DNA of 53,976 nt from positions 38,911 to 92,886 of the forward strand of contig MU603956.1 in NCBI GenBank assembly GCA_025201845.1, written 5' to 3'. The notes beneath the pieces were generated by a model, which worked only from the letters and a program-made list of their open reading frames with translations, searched no databases and was not told the origin of the DNA. Below, piece by piece: positions 1-9,636 of the stretch. The DNA is from Martensiomyces pterosporus. Lineage: Eukaryota; Kickxellomycota; Kickxellomycetes; Kickxellales; Kickxellaceae. How positions within the stretch are numbered: position 1 is the stretch's first letter; each line of letters starts with the position of its first letter. The position numbers were made by a program, and so were the translations under genes.

Positions 1-717
1 CTTGGGCGTGCATGGGCACTCAGGATCACGGGTCTTTTGATTATCGGCATCTGCGGCGGAATCAGTCCATTGATGCGGAAGCGCATACAGGTGCCGAAGC
101 GCGACAGCATCATAGACTTTTCGGCCTTGAAAAACTACCGCTTCGTGGTCCTCTTCTTCTCCAGCCTGTTCGCTGCTGGCGGCTACTACATGCCCTACTA
201 CTACATGCCCTCGTTCTCGGTGGTCGTCCTGAAGGAAAATCAGGCGTGGGGCTCCAACGTATCGTCGATCCTCAATGCTGGCAGCATTGCCGGTAGAATC
301 CTCACAGGCATACTAGCTGACCGTATCGGTTCCCTGAATACCCTGTTCCTGAGCTCACTTATCTCGTGCCTCAGCATCTTTATCCTCTGGCTGCCATTTA
401 AGCACCTGGGGACGCTGGTTGCAGCAGCAGTCATTTTTGGATTCACCAGCGGCAGCATTGTCTCGCTGGTTCCCGTGGCCACTGCCAATCTGTTTGGCAT
501 CAGGCGACTCCCCAGCATCCTCGGCCTTCTCTTCTTGTCGTTCACCATGGGCAGTTTGATCTGCACACCCGTTGGCGGTGCCCTGCTCGATAAGTACGGG
601 CACAAGACCAATTTCACGTCGCTCATTATCTACGATGGCGTGTTCTTCTCGGTAGCCAGCTTCCTGATGCTTGCCCTGCGCCTATCGCTGAAATGGAGTC
701 CGTTTGCCAAGGTGTAG
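1..717 (+). CDS. Monocarboxylate-transporter-like MFS permease, C-terminal half (5' truncated by window)
   Basis: The reading frame is open from base 1 (LGRAWALRITG...) to a stop at 715-717, giving 238 residues. It is the second half of a 12-helix major facilitator protein of the MCT/SLC16-like type. It aligns without a gap to the last 239 codons of the complete neighbour at 1753-3108 (constant offset 2391), so it is a tandem paralog cut by the window edge. Visible hallmarks are the GRILTGILADRIGS loop between helices and the PVGGALLDKYG motif near the last helices. It should sit in the plasma or an internal membrane and carry a small organic acid or related solute; the substrate cannot be read from sequence. 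An AATAAA poly(A) signal lies at 784-789. Family call firm, substrate unknown. Confidence 0.88.
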   Translation, partial: LGRAWALRITGLLIIGICGGISPLMRKRIQVPKRDSIIDFSALKNYRFVVLFFSSLFAAGGYYMPYYYMPSFSVVVLKENQAWGSNVSSILNAGSIAGRILTGILADRIGSLNTLFLSSLISCLSIFILWLPFKHLGTLVAAAVIFGFTSGSIVSLVPVATANLFGIRRLPSILGLLFLSFTMGSLICTPVGGALLDKYGHKTNFTSLIIYDGVFFSVASFLMLALRLSLKWSPFAKV

Positions 718-1752
718 ACATTCTTTTGGATGGGATATCCACATACATGCATATAGAGCCATTTATATATCATACATCCTATTAATAAAATAGTAGCAGT
801 AAAGTGTTTATTTCCGGTGCTATGCTTTGGAGAGGTGTGGTGATCCATGGCGGCTCTGCCTGAGCGCAAAGAATGTCTGGCTCCGATTTCCCTCCGCTGT
901 TGCATGGGCTTGTGGTGTGGTTTGAATCTGGCATTGCTACAATGTCGCCCTAAGCCGGTGGGTGCCAAGCTGGGAAAGATAGCAAAATTCCGCCCTAAAA
1001 GTGTTTTCGTGTCTCCACACAGGATACGATATTGCGCCTCCATCTCATATGGCATATACACGTACATCGTGTCTCGTTTTGTGTCTGGCCACTTAAATGG
1101 CGTGCTCATAATCACATCATCTGCTGATTCGGCTTACGTGCTATCCATAAGGACCTCCTGGAAATATGTGCACGCTCCCATGAAATACCAAACTCACGCA
1201 TGACACGAGATAGACAGGTAGGGAAGCAGCAGATAGCAGGGGAGGAGGGTGGGCGCTGGTGTTGCTGACTAATTCAACGCACACCCACCACCGTGTCCAA
1301 ACTGAGATACCCTGTGGCGATCAGCCAAGCGCACAAAATACTTGCTTTTGTGTGGATGCATTTTCGCTGTGCATATTCCGTCTTATCTTGGCTCCTCCTT
1401 GCTTGCTCGCAAAAGCGTGTTCCGCTGTTTCTTGGGACCTGAGTGAGTCAAGAGTGCATTTGATGAACTCGGACTTTGCTACATGTCGCATGTGGCCCTG
1501 CTGTTTCCAGTGCGTCGGGGCCATGCCCAAGCACCCTGCTCACGATGCAAAGGGTGCTTAGAGAGGAAGGAGTGCTGCGGCAGTTGTAGGAGTGGCAGCA
1601 TCCACTGTGAATCTCAGCAGCTTTACTGTAACAGCCACTGGGTGTGTGGAAAACATAAATATTCTGAAATGTGCATGCCCCGACCACACAAGAGTGTTTC
1701 AATATGAACTTAGCACCCCAATGCTCATAATATTCTTTTGGTACACACATAA
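718..1752. other. Intergenic region between the tandem transporter genes
   Basis: About 1 kb with the 3' end of the first transporter (AATAAA at 784-789) and the promoter of the second. No convincing gene. One plus-strand ATG frame at 1483-1707 (74 codons) is strikingly cysteine-rich, with ten Cys including C-x2-C-x2-C and C-C-x2-C clusters, but it ends 45 bp before the next start and would lie in that gene's promoter or leader. A minus-strand frame ending inside the first transporter (630-1115) looks like chance. Confidence 0.5.
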
Positions 1753-3108
1753 ATGTCAACAGAAATCCAAGCAGCCAGAATCTCTGAGAAGGAGGATGCT
1801 GCATCAGGCTCGACAGCCAGTACATCCCTCGAAAATGGACCCACCGAGTTCTTACCGGGTCTTGAGAAGCCTGCCTCTGAGGGAGAGATGGGCATGGTCC
1901 CAGAGCCACCGCCAGACTCGCCGTATGGCTGGGTCGTGGTTCTGGGGTCGTTCATATATCTGATGATGTCTGTCGGAATAACCAACTCGTTCGGTGTTTA
2001 CATGCAGGAGTACCAGCTGAAAGAGTTTCCAACCACGCCAGCGTCAACGCTTTCCTGGATCGGCAGCCCTCAATTCGCATCCATGTGCTTCTTTGGTATC
2101 GGCGCCGGCGTGCTACTCGAGCAATTCGATGCACGGCTGGTTGGACTTGCGGGCAGCGTGGTTTCGGGTGTCGCTCTGATCGTCGCCTCTGCGTGCAACA
2201 CACCAGTAAAGCTGATATTCACGCAAGGGATTTTCTTTGGGTTTGGCGGATCGTGTCTTTTGATCCCTGCGATGAGTCTCCCGTCGCAGTGGATGCACAA
2301 GTATAGGGCATTGGCCACGGGGATAGCGGCTGCTGGCGGCTCTGCTGGCGGCCTGTGGATGTCGTTCGCCTCGCGCGCCATGGTTCAGCACCTTGGGCGT
2401 GCATGGGCACTCAGGATCACGGGTCTTTTGATTATCGGCATCTGCGGCGGAATCAGTCCATTGATGCGGAAGCGCATACAGGTGCCAAAGCGCGACAAGA
2501 TCATTGACTTTTCCGCATTGAAAAACTACCGCTTTGTGCTGCTCTTCTTCTCCGGCCTGTTCGCTGCTGGCGGCTACTTCATTCCGTACTACTACATGCC
2601 GTCATTTTCGGTGGTTGTTTTGAAAAATGACCAGGCGTGGGGCGCCAACATGTCGTCAATTCTCAATGCCGGCAGCATCATGGGCAGAATACTCACCGGG
2701 ATGCTGGCTGACCACATTGGCTCGGTGAATGCCCTGTTCCTGAGCACGCTTGTCTCGTGTCTGAGCATACTCGTTCTCTGGCTGCCGTTCAAGCACCTGG
2801 GGACGCTGATTGTTGCTGCGTTCATTTTTGGGTTCAACAGCGGCAGCATTGTCTCGCTGGTTCCCGTGGTCACAGCGAATTTGTTTGGCATCAAGCGACT
2901 GCCCAGCATCCTTGGCCTTCTCTTCCTGTCGTATACAATCGGCTGCTTTATCTGCACACCCGTTGGCGGTGCCCTTTTGGACAAGTACGGACACAAGACC
3001 AACTACACGTCGCTCATCGTCTACGGCGGGGTGTTCTTTGCTACGGCCACGCTGCTAGTGGCTGTACTCCGAGTGTCGCTAACAAGGAATCCAATTGCCA
3101 AGATATAA
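1753..3108 (+). CDS. Monocarboxylate-transporter-like MFS permease (MCH/SLC16 type), complete
   Basis: Single-exon frame of 451 residues. A polar N-terminal tail of about 55 residues ends in PPPDSPYGWVVVLGSF, the variant of the [D/E]G[G/S][W/Y]GWVV signature that opens helix 1 in MCT/SLC16 proteins. Twelve hydrophobic segments follow, with a short central loop (RKRIQVPKRDK, around residue 240) instead of the long loop of animal MCTs. Length fits fungal Mch-type permeases (about 450-500). The role is proton-linked or facilitated transport of a monocarboxylate, or riboflavin as in yeast Mch5; the substrate is not decidable here. It is a tandem paralog of the truncated gene to its left: 95 bases (2392-2486) are identical between them, followed by roughly 10-15% divergence. 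Confidence 0.9.
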   Translation: MSTEIQAARISEKEDAASGSTASTSLENGPTEFLPGLEKPASEGEMGMVPEPPPDSPYGWVVVLGSFIYLMMSVGITNSFGVYMQEYQLKEFPTTPASTLSWIGSPQFASMCFFGIGAGVLLEQFDARLVGLAGSVVSGVALIVASACNTPVKLIFTQGIFFGFGGSCLLIPAMSLPSQWMHKYRALATGIAAAGGSAGGLWMSFASRAMVQHLGRAWALRITGLLIIGICGGISPLMRKRIQVPKRDKIIDFSALKNYRFVLLFFSGLFAAGGYFIPYYYMPSFSVVVLKNDQAWGANMSSILNAGSIMGRILTGMLADHIGSVNALFLSTLVSCLSILVLWLPFKHLGTLIVAAFIFGFNSGSIVSLVPVVTANLFGIKRLPSILGLLFLSYTIGCFICTPVGGALLDKYGHKTNYTSLIVYGGVFFATATLLVAVLRVSLTRNPIAKI

Positions 3109-3732
3109 TGGCTTCACCTCGCATACACACAGACACGGGCACTCTCTGTATATGTTCGATTTAATATAATTGCAGACGCAGCCCAGCATGGATTCTCTGG
3201 CGCCTCCCCTCGGAGTAGCATGAGTGGCAAATGCCGACTGCGCTTTGGATGTATGGCTTTCTCGATTTCTCACTTGGATGCCTGCCATTCGCAGATTTGC
3301 TGTAAGCCAGCCATTTGCTCGCTAAAATCCCTTACCAGAGCTGACTTGCTTACAAATGAGCGTGGGTCTCTTTCTAGACTGCGGGAGACCTGTGCATGTC
3401 GCCGAACAATCCAGGGACAACGAGGCATATTGGCGACTGGACACTGCCACCTGCTGCCCTAGTAGACACCGCTACAAGCAGGTCTCGTAGGCCGATGCGC
3501 TGATCTTCACGCGGCTTCAGAGGCGGCGAAGTGCCCGATGGCGCCATTGGCTGACTTCCCACTTGGGGCAGAGGCGATTGCTGTGACGCTTCCGTTTGAA
3601 GTATTTAAAGCCCCTTTCTGGCCCACCCTTCCCGAGCCTCCGTGTTCTTTCTTCTTTCCAAACACTTCTCTCCCTCTTATCCATTCCACACTCCTCACAA
3701 AGCCTTTTCAGCAGAATAACCCTTTGCGCACC
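3109..3732. other. Intergenic: transporter 3' end and ATX1 promoter
   Basis: No supported gene. The right end is a typical fungal promoter: a TATTTAAAG TATA-like box at 3602-3610 followed by a pyrimidine-rich leader up to the ATX1 start at 3733. Confidence 0.5.
3602..3610 (+). promoter_or_regulatory. TATA-like box upstream of ATX1
   Basis: TATTTAAAG about 125 bp before the start codon, followed by C/T-rich leader sequence. Position and sequence suit a core promoter; no expression evidence. Confidence 0.45.
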
Positions 3733-4039
3733 ATGGCCGTAAGTATCTGCTCTGCAGCAGCATTCGCCGCATCTTTCGGCAATTCAGCACATTCTACTCA
3801 CTGCTACTGCCTACACAACTGACACCCTTCTGTAGAACACCTACGAATTCGAAGTCGCTATGAGCTGCTCTGGCTGCTCAGGAGCCGTTAAGCGTACCCT
3901 TGAGCGCGTCGAGAAAGAGGAAAACATCGACATCTCGCTCGAGACCCAGCGCGTCAAGGTCACCACCGATCTCCCGCGCGAGACCATCCTGGAGACTATC
4001 AAGAAGACCGGAAAGGCCGTCAAGGAGCTCCCCCAGTAG
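3733..4039 (+). CDS. ATX1: ATX1-type cytosolic copper chaperone, two exons
   Basis: Exon 1 is only ATG GCC (3733-3738), followed by an intron 3739-3835 (GTAAGT...TGTAG, with a CTGAC branch-like site at 3819-3823). Exon 2 is 3836-4039. The product is 69 residues, close to yeast Atx1 (73). The single HMA domain carries the Cu(I) site M-S-C-S-G-C at residues 11-16 and a basic C-terminus (KKTGKAVKEL) as in the family, where Lys residues contact the partner P-type ATPase. Known role: hands copper to the secretory-pathway Cu-ATPase (Ccc2/ATP7 type). The gene is missed by simple open-frame scans because of the intron. Its second half and 3' UTR have been duplicated just downstream (see the repeat at 3928-4438). 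Confidence 0.93.
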
Positions 4040-4438
4040 ATTCACTCTCTTCTCTTTTCTTCTAAAGCCCAAATGCATCCACATTAACACAGTAGCGTTA
4101 GCATTGGAAACATCGAGACCCAGCGCGTCAAGGTCACCACCGATCTCCCGCGCGAGACCATCCTGGAGACTATCAAGAAGACCGGAAAGGCCGTCAAGGA
4201 GCTCCAAGAGCGTGCCCTTAAGCGCCTCGAGAAAGAGCGGGACGCGGATATCTCCACCGACATCTCGCTCGAGACCCAGCGCGTCAAGGTCACCACCGAT
4301 CTCCCGCGCGAGACCATCCTGGAGACTATCAAGAAGACCGGAAAGGCCGTCAAGGAGCTCCCCCAGTAGATTCGCTCTCTTCTCTTTTCTTCTAAAGCCC
4401 AAATGCATCCACATTAACACAGTAGCGTTAGCATTGGA
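3928..4438 (+). repeat. Tandem partial duplication of the ATX1 3' end
   Basis: Bases 3928-4108 (end of the ATX1 CDS plus 3' UTR) recur at 4258-4438 with a fixed offset of 330 bp and one mismatch seen (4044 A versus 4374 G). Between them, 4115-4204 is another 90-bp identical copy of 3941-4030. The segment 4205-4257 matches 3887-3927 only loosely and carries a 12-bp insertion. The block therefore holds three copies of the CDS end and two of the UTR. Confidence 0.92.
4088..4369 (+). pseudogene. Headless ATX1 copies (fused duplicate C-terminal segments)
   Basis: After the first ATX1 stop and 3' UTR, two further copies of the ATX1 C-terminal half lie in the same frame, joined without a stop from 4088 to the stop at 4367-4369. 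There is no ATG in this frame after the stop at 4085-4087, and neither copy has the M-x-C-x-x-C copper site, so no working chaperone can be made from it. The join segment (ERALKRLEKER) is a diverged version of ATX1's KRTLERVEKEE. Either a decayed tandem paralog or an internal duplication; an assembly artefact is possible. Confidence 0.65.
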
Positions 4439-4471
4439 GAAGCAGTTACACAAAGCAGCATCTGATAACGC

Positions 4472-7400
4472 CTAGAGGAAATAGAACAGCCAGAACGTCA
4501 GCAGCGTTTCAAAGTGCTCGTTGCTCGACGGCAGCCTCAGGCCATGCCGCTCGTTGGCGTAGACAGAAAGCCGGGTGGACTCGAGGCATCCCCAGCTCCG
4601 CTGCAACGAGCGGACAAGCTCAGCGGTGTGGGCGACATGGACGTTGTCGTCGTTCCACCCGTGCACCACCAGCAGCCGGTTCCTGTCCCTCGGGAGCTTG
4701 TCAGCCACCGAGGTAACTGACGCTGCCTCGTACGCATCCACAGTCGCCTGCTCTGCATCCGACGCAGCTGCTCCGCCCGTAGCGTCCTTGGAATGAGGGA
4801 GCACACCGAGATACCGCTCGGAGTACGCAGCGCTGTACCAATCCCACCGCACCACAGGAGCCCCTGCAATCGCCACCTTGAACCACTCCGGGTGGCTCGC
4901 CAGCGCACGCAGCGTCACATATCCGCCATAGGACCACCCGTGTATAGCGACCCTCGTCCTGTCAACAAGCGCCGCGCATGCGTGCTTCTCAGGCACCGAG
5001 TCCCACTCGGGTCCCTGCTGCCCCGAGGCAGATGGCGGAGGGAACACCGGCGGCCTTAACACCTCATCCGCGCCCTCTCCCTCTTCGGCCATTGTGGTTG
5101 ACACAGTTGCCCTGCACCATGCAGGCGGCTCCTTTGCAACTGGCGCCAGGGCCGCCAATCCATACTCCGCCAGGTACTCCAGCGCACAGACGATGTCCTC
5201 GACCTCCACGCACCCCAGACTGCCGCCAATGGCCGACTCAAACTCCAGCCCGCGGTGTGGAGTGCCTCTGCCGTCCACACACACAACGACCATGGCCTGC
5301 ATGCGCGACATTGCACCCAGTGCCTCGTTTTGCGACGACCTGCGCCGACGGCGCGCGCCAGCCATGCTGCCATCGTCACCCGCCCTCTGAACCGACTCCA
5401 CAATCGACGGTCTCCTCGTCGCTGCAGCCTTGGCTGCTGCTGCAATCGCCGACGACGCATTCGAAAACAGCGATCTGCTGTCATCATTACCATGCTCAGC
5501 AAACAACGTGGCACCGTACGTCGTGGGCACCGACTGCGTCCACACCGAGCAGCGCTCATCCAGGTCGCCCAGGCGAAGCGACGCCTCCTCCCCGTGCTGC
5601 TGCCTGTCACAAAACCCACTGTCATACAGCTCGCTGGCGTCTGGTCTGTCGCTGAGCCCCACAGGCGCAAACTCTGGCGCCACTCCAGCCTTGGCCAGCG
5701 CCGGGGTCATCCTTGCCAGCATCGCCAGGCGGCGGTGACGCGGGTACGGATACGCATTCGTCACCAGCTGGCACTGCGGCCCGCCATACGCGTTGACCAT
5801 CACCGGGTACTCTGTGCCGGGCTTGAAATCCGGCGGCAAGTACACGTGCCCAAAGAGCAAGTCGTACTCGCTGCTGCTGCTGCTGCTGCTGCCGATCTTG
5901 GGCACGGGGAAGCAAAACAGCTTGGGCACTGGGTCGCCGCCCCTGGTGAGCTCAGGCAGCGCTGTGCCAGTGCTATGCACGCCCACAAGCGTCTCCTTGG
6001 CAACAAACGACTGCGTGGCCCGCGTCAGCGACGATCGCAGTGGCATGAAGCTCGCTCTGCGCGCCAGATGCTCGCCGGGCTTCCTGCATGAATCACTGCC
6101 AGCAGCCGATAATACTGGCAGCTCACTGTGCATCCCAGCAGACGTAGATGAGCTGGCTCTTGACTGCGGAAACAACCGCGAATGCAGAGGCAGAGGCAGC
6201 GATGTCGACCGCTCCGCCACAAGGTTGCGTGGCGGTGTTTCTGACGGCGACGACGACGACGATGACGAAGCAAACACTGATGGCACGATCGGTCCCAGCA
6301 TAGTGTGAAGTACTCCGCCCCGCCCGCTGCTCACTCTTAGTGCTCTAGGGCCATCAGCCATTCTCTGGATCACCCCCGCTGCAGGCTTCCATGAAACGAG
6401 CGCCGATAGTGGGCCATTCTCTAGGCTGCTGCCGCCACCACCTTTCCCCACGCTTGAACCAGGATCTGCTGCTTCTACCGACGGTGGCTGTGCTCGCCTT
6501 GGAGGCAGCGGAGGCTGTGGGGGCAACGGCTGTTGCGTACTGTCATCGTCCACGTTAGGGTGTCCGTGCGGCTTGCGCTTGGCCGACGCCAGGTTCAGCG
6601 GTTGGAACAGCGTGCTTTGTAACAGGTGGAACGGAGTGATCACCTGCGTGTGACAAAACGGCAGCGCATTCTTGACTGCCTTTGTCACCCTCTGCGACAC
6701 ATATGCTGGCGTCAGCCTCTTCAGCTTGAACAGCTCCGAAGCAGCCGTGCCATGGTGGTGTATTTGCCCTCCATTGCTGCAGGATTTGGAGAAGAGCTCG
6801 GCAACTAGGTAGTCGTCCGAGGGCGCCACGCTGTCGATCGACTGGCTATGGGACGACAGCGACGATGAGGATGTCGAAAGCCGACGCAGGGTCCTTGAGC
6901 CAGCCGTCCACCTTGTCGAGGACGAAATGCTAAGGTTTCTGCGGCTGCCTACCGTCTCCACATCTGCCCTCGTCTGCGGTTGCGCAGGCAGCGGCATGTT
7001 GGACATTTCGAGCACTGCAAGGCACTTTCCAGTAGGCAGCTGGCCTGGAGACTCGCTTATCGCCGTGTAGAACGACACAGTGTCCGAAAACGCATCGTCG
7101 CCACACTCCAGTGGCGTCGACTCGCCGCTGCTGATAACCGACTGCCTGCTCGAAGGCGTGCCGCAACAGCTCCTCCTATGCTGAATGCCCGGGGCCCACA
7201 TCTGGCCAACAGCGCTGCCTGGATACGAGTAGGCGCTGTCCCTGCTACTGCCGCCGCAGATATGGCTCCAGTGGTGGTGGCTGTTGTGGCTCTTCTGAAT
7301 TCTGTAAATGCAATGCCGTACAGGCGTAGTCAGGTTTGACGACTGGCAGTAAAAGTAAGTGCCAGTCGAATCGAACGCAAAGTGGCTGTGCGAATATCCA

Positions 7401-9325
7401 GGCAAAGTCAGCTGTCGCGGCAAGTCGACATGTTGCAACCCGCAGGTGCCGCTGAGTGCATGTGCATAACTGACAGCAAACAGGTTCACGGTCAAGGGGT
7501 TTGGCCGCCGAGCACTGAAGTAGACCAAGTGCCTCTTCTCATCAACAAACAGAGGCGCATCGTCTGTAACAGGCCACTTGCCCCTAGTCAGCGGCACAAC
7601 ATCCTGACGTGCACGCCGAACAGACATCAATTCCGCTTTATCTCCTCCGTTGCCACTGCGGTCTAGGTGCGCCGTGACTAGGTGCAAGTGGCTGAATCCA
7701 TTTGTCCTCTCTGTGGCCAGAATAAAGCGCACAAGAGAAGGCGTGTCGTGTCTGGGTTTGAGGAAGCGGCAGCAGAGGTTGAGGTTGATCCATGCCTTGG
7801 GCTGAGTCTCCTCATACAGCACATCGATGAACACACCGTTCTTTTTCGGGCTCGGTTCCCAATCCTCAATGTCGGTGGTGTCGAACGGATCAACTTCTTC
7901 CGAGGTTCCTCCATCGAAACAGGCCAGGGGGATGCGAACAATCTCTGTGTGTTTCTGCGCTCGATCGAGTAGCTGGAGCCAGACAGCGCTCTGGCAGCCA
8001 GCCGTTTGCTGTGCTGGTCGTGGCATGGGCATCCACCCTGCGCGCACGACATATTCGCACCACGGAAACAGCTTGCGCAAACAGAATTGCGGAAGCAGCT
8101 TGCGTACACGGCGCCCGACAATTCCCCTGCTGGTATCATGCTCGATCTCGACAACCACCCAGTCGGTAACTGCATTGGGTGAGCCGGGGCGCGGGTACTT
8201 TTGGAAATCCGTCAGCCCAACATGCCCGTCTTTTGCCTCTTCGCTTAGCCGCTGGTCGCCAACTAAGCAGCCATCCGACCAGCTGTACGAGTCACTGGCA
8301 AACAAGCTCGCAGGCGAGTGGATAAGGTCCGCAGTTGGGTTGATCTTGTTATCAATCGGCAGCTCGGGCAAGCCTACGTCGTGCACCAAGGCCTCATCCA
8401 CACGGGAGCACAGCAGCCTGTCAACAGTGATTGCGGTGTTGCTGGTCTCCTCCTCTGGAGTCGATGGAGACGGTGCCCAGAAAATGCCGGTCGACCGGCC
8501 CAACTCCTCCTCCATGGAATACTCGACCGCACCATACTGCACGTTCTTTGCAGTAGCCCACGTAACTTTTGTTTCCTTCCTCGTCAGCGTATCATATACA
8601 ACCACGTTGCTTCCGCGCGACAGAGCGACGAACCTGCAGTTGTGGCCACCGCGCGCATAGTACCAGTCGTTGTCGCGCCTCTGACCAAGTGCCGCGCTTT
8701 CGCAGATATCCTGCCCGCTGTCGTCCACCACGGTGCTCTCAGAAAACGACACCCGAGTGTGGTCCTTTGTCACAGTTCCTGAAATCCACCGCCGGCCCTT
8801 GTCCGCCAGGAGTATGACATTGGTCGGCTCATCCTCGCCTCGGCCTTCCTGCCACAGTGACTGCTCGATTGCAGTATCCCTTAGGTATGCCAGGAGCGTG
8901 GGATTCGTTGCGCCGCCCTCGCTCTGGGAATTGCGCCCTTTATCGCTCCACACGCTGCGTGCTGCAGCCACTGGCACATGCACTGTTGCTCCATCTGAAT
9001 CCACGGCGTGTGCCCCCGCTGTGCTGCTGGCATCCCAGAGATTGTCAAACATGGATGCTGCCGAGTCTGAATCGCTTGGAACCGTGCAGCTGAGTAGTGT
9101 GGTTTTGCGCATGCCGCGTGCGGGATCCGTGCCTGTAAACCACACATGCACGCCGCAGCTCTCGCTGTCGTCGCTACATTCGCCGCCCTCGTAAGGGCCA
9201 TCGTCCTCGGGCAGCTGCGGATGCCGTATGCTTTGTAGGAAAACGTCAGAAACAGACGATGGCCAGTTGCCCAGTGCCTCACCGCGCAGGTACCTCACTC
9301 TCTGTCGAAAGGAATCCCATGTCAT
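4472..9325 (-). CDS. S9-family dipeptidyl peptidase-like serine peptidase with very long insert
   Basis: The frame is open to 9541, but the likely start is the ATG at 9323-9325 (MTWDSFRQRVRYLRGEAL); the extra 72 codons upstream include a low-complexity Y-S run coded by a hexamer repeat. From 9325 the product is 1617 residues. The N-terminal two thirds look like the DPP-IV beta-propeller. The C-terminal alpha/beta hydrolase has the nucleophile elbow G-W-S-Y-G-G-Y (Ser1465), Asp1560 in N-D-D-N-V-H and His1594 in R-H-G, a complete DPP8/DPP9-like triad. Known relatives are about 750-900 residues; here roughly residues 800-1150 are a Ser/Pro/Gln-rich insertion. No signal peptide or membrane anchor is clear, so it is probably cytosolic, cleaving X-Pro N-termini. 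Converges with ATX1, about 30 bp from its duplicated UTR. Confidence 0.85.
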   Translation of the reverse strand: MTWDSFRQRVRYLRGEALGNWPSSVSDVFLQSIRHPQLPEDDGPYEGGECSDDSESCGVHVWFTGTDPARGMRKTTLLSCTVPSDSDSAASMFDNLWDASSTAGAHAVDSDGATVHVPVAAARSVWSDKGRNSQSEGGATNPTLLAYLRDTAIEQSLWQEGRGEDEPTNVILLADKGRRWISGTVTKDHTRVSFSESTVVDDSGQDICESAALGQRRDNDWYYARGGHNCRFVALSRGSNVVVYDTLTRKETKVTWATAKNVQYGAVEYSMEEELGRSTGIFWAPSPSTPEEETSNTAITVDRLLCSRVDEALVHDVGLPELPIDNKINPTADLIHSPASLFASDSYSWSDGCLVGDQRLSEEAKDGHVGLTDFQKYPRPGSPNAVTDWVVVEIEHDTSRGIVGRRVRKLLPQFCLRKLFPWCEYVVRAGWMPMPRPAQQTAGCQSAVWLQLLDRAQKHTEIVRIPLACFDGGTSEEVDPFDTTDIEDWEPSPKKNGVFIDVLYEETQPKAWINLNLCCRFLKPRHDTPSLVRFILATERTNGFSHLHLVTAHLDRSGNGGDKAELMSVRRARQDVVPLTRGKWPVTDDAPLFVDEKRHLVYFSARRPNPLTVNLFAVSYAHALSGTCGLQHVDLPRQLTLPGYSHSHFAFDSTGTYFYCQSSNLTTPVRHCIYRIQKSHNSHHHWSHICGGSSRDSAYSYPGSAVGQMWAPGIQHRRSCCGTPSSRQSVISSGESTPLECGDDAFSDTVSFYTAISESPGQLPTGKCLAVLEMSNMPLPAQPQTRADVETVGSRRNLSISSSTRWTAGSRTLRRLSTSSSSLSSHSQSIDSVAPSDDYLVAELFSKSCSNGGQIHHHGTAASELFKLKRLTPAYVSQRVTKAVKNALPFCHTQVITPFHLLQSTLFQPLNLASAKRKPHGHPNVDDDSTQQPLPPQPPLPPRRAQPPSVEAADPGSSVGKGGGGSSLENGPLSALVSWKPAAGVIQRMADGPRALRVSSGRGGVLHTMLGPIVPSVFASSSSSSSPSETPPRNLVAERSTSLPLPLHSRLFPQSRASSSTSAGMHSELPVLSAAGSDSCRKPGEHLARRASFMPLRSSLTRATQSFVAKETLVGVHSTGTALPELTRGGDPVPKLFCFPVPKIGSSSSSSSEYDLLFGHVYLPPDFKPGTEYPVMVNAYGGPQCQLVTNAYPYPRHRRLAMLARMTPALAKAGVAPEFAPVGLSDRPDASELYDSGFCDRQQHGEEASLRLGDLDERCSVWTQSVPTTYGATLFAEHGNDDSRSLFSNASSAIAAAAKAAATRRPSIVESVQRAGDDGSMAGARRRRRSSQNEALGAMSRMQAMVVVCVDGRGTPHRGLEFESAIGGSLGCVEVEDIVCALEYLAEYGLAALAPVAKEPPAWCRATVSTTMAEEGEGADEVLRPPVFPPPSASGQQGPEWDSVPEKHACAALVDRTRVAIHGWSYGGYVTLRALASHPEWFKVAIAGAPVVRWDWYSAAYSERYLGVLPHSKDATGGAAASDAEQATVDAYEAASVTSVADKLPRDRNRLLVVHGWNDDNVHVAHTAELVRSLQRSWGCLESTRLSVYANERHGLRLPSSNEHFETLLTFWLFYFL

Positions 9326-9341
9326 TTCCTGCTGCGGGCTA

Positions 9342-9376
9342 GAATATGAATATGAATATGAATACGAATGCGAATA
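9342..9376. repeat. Hexamer (GAATAT-like) short tandem repeat
   Basis: About six imperfect GAATAT/GAATAC units just upstream of the S9 peptidase start. Read on the minus strand they would code alternating Tyr-Ser if an upstream ATG were used. Confidence 0.8.
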
Positions 9377-9636
9377 AGGTAAAGAGATAATGGCCCCCTT
9401 TGGTTCGGAGTAATAGAAATACAAATTGAACAACAGTGCACGGCAAGCCAAACGAAGAGGTAAAGAGGAATGCGGAGGCTGCTTTGGCCGTGTGCGGAAC
9501 TTGTGCACAGCGGAATACGACAGCAGCCGCCTATTGTTCATCGGAGGCGACGGTGCACGCCAAAAGAGCCGGCTCGGTAGCTCGATTCGCTGAGGCTTCC
9601 TGGCGCTGCCCAGCGCTCACAGCACTTGAGGACGGC

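Noticed and set aside
3878..4475. 191-residue frames on both strands across the ATX1 repeats
   Set aside because: Shadows created by the in-phase repeats; the true frame is the spliced ATX1 with its Cu-binding motif.
9326..9541. Upstream ATG of the S9 peptidase frame
   Set aside because: It adds 72 residues of low complexity coded by a hexamer repeat; the MTWDSF start is more natural.
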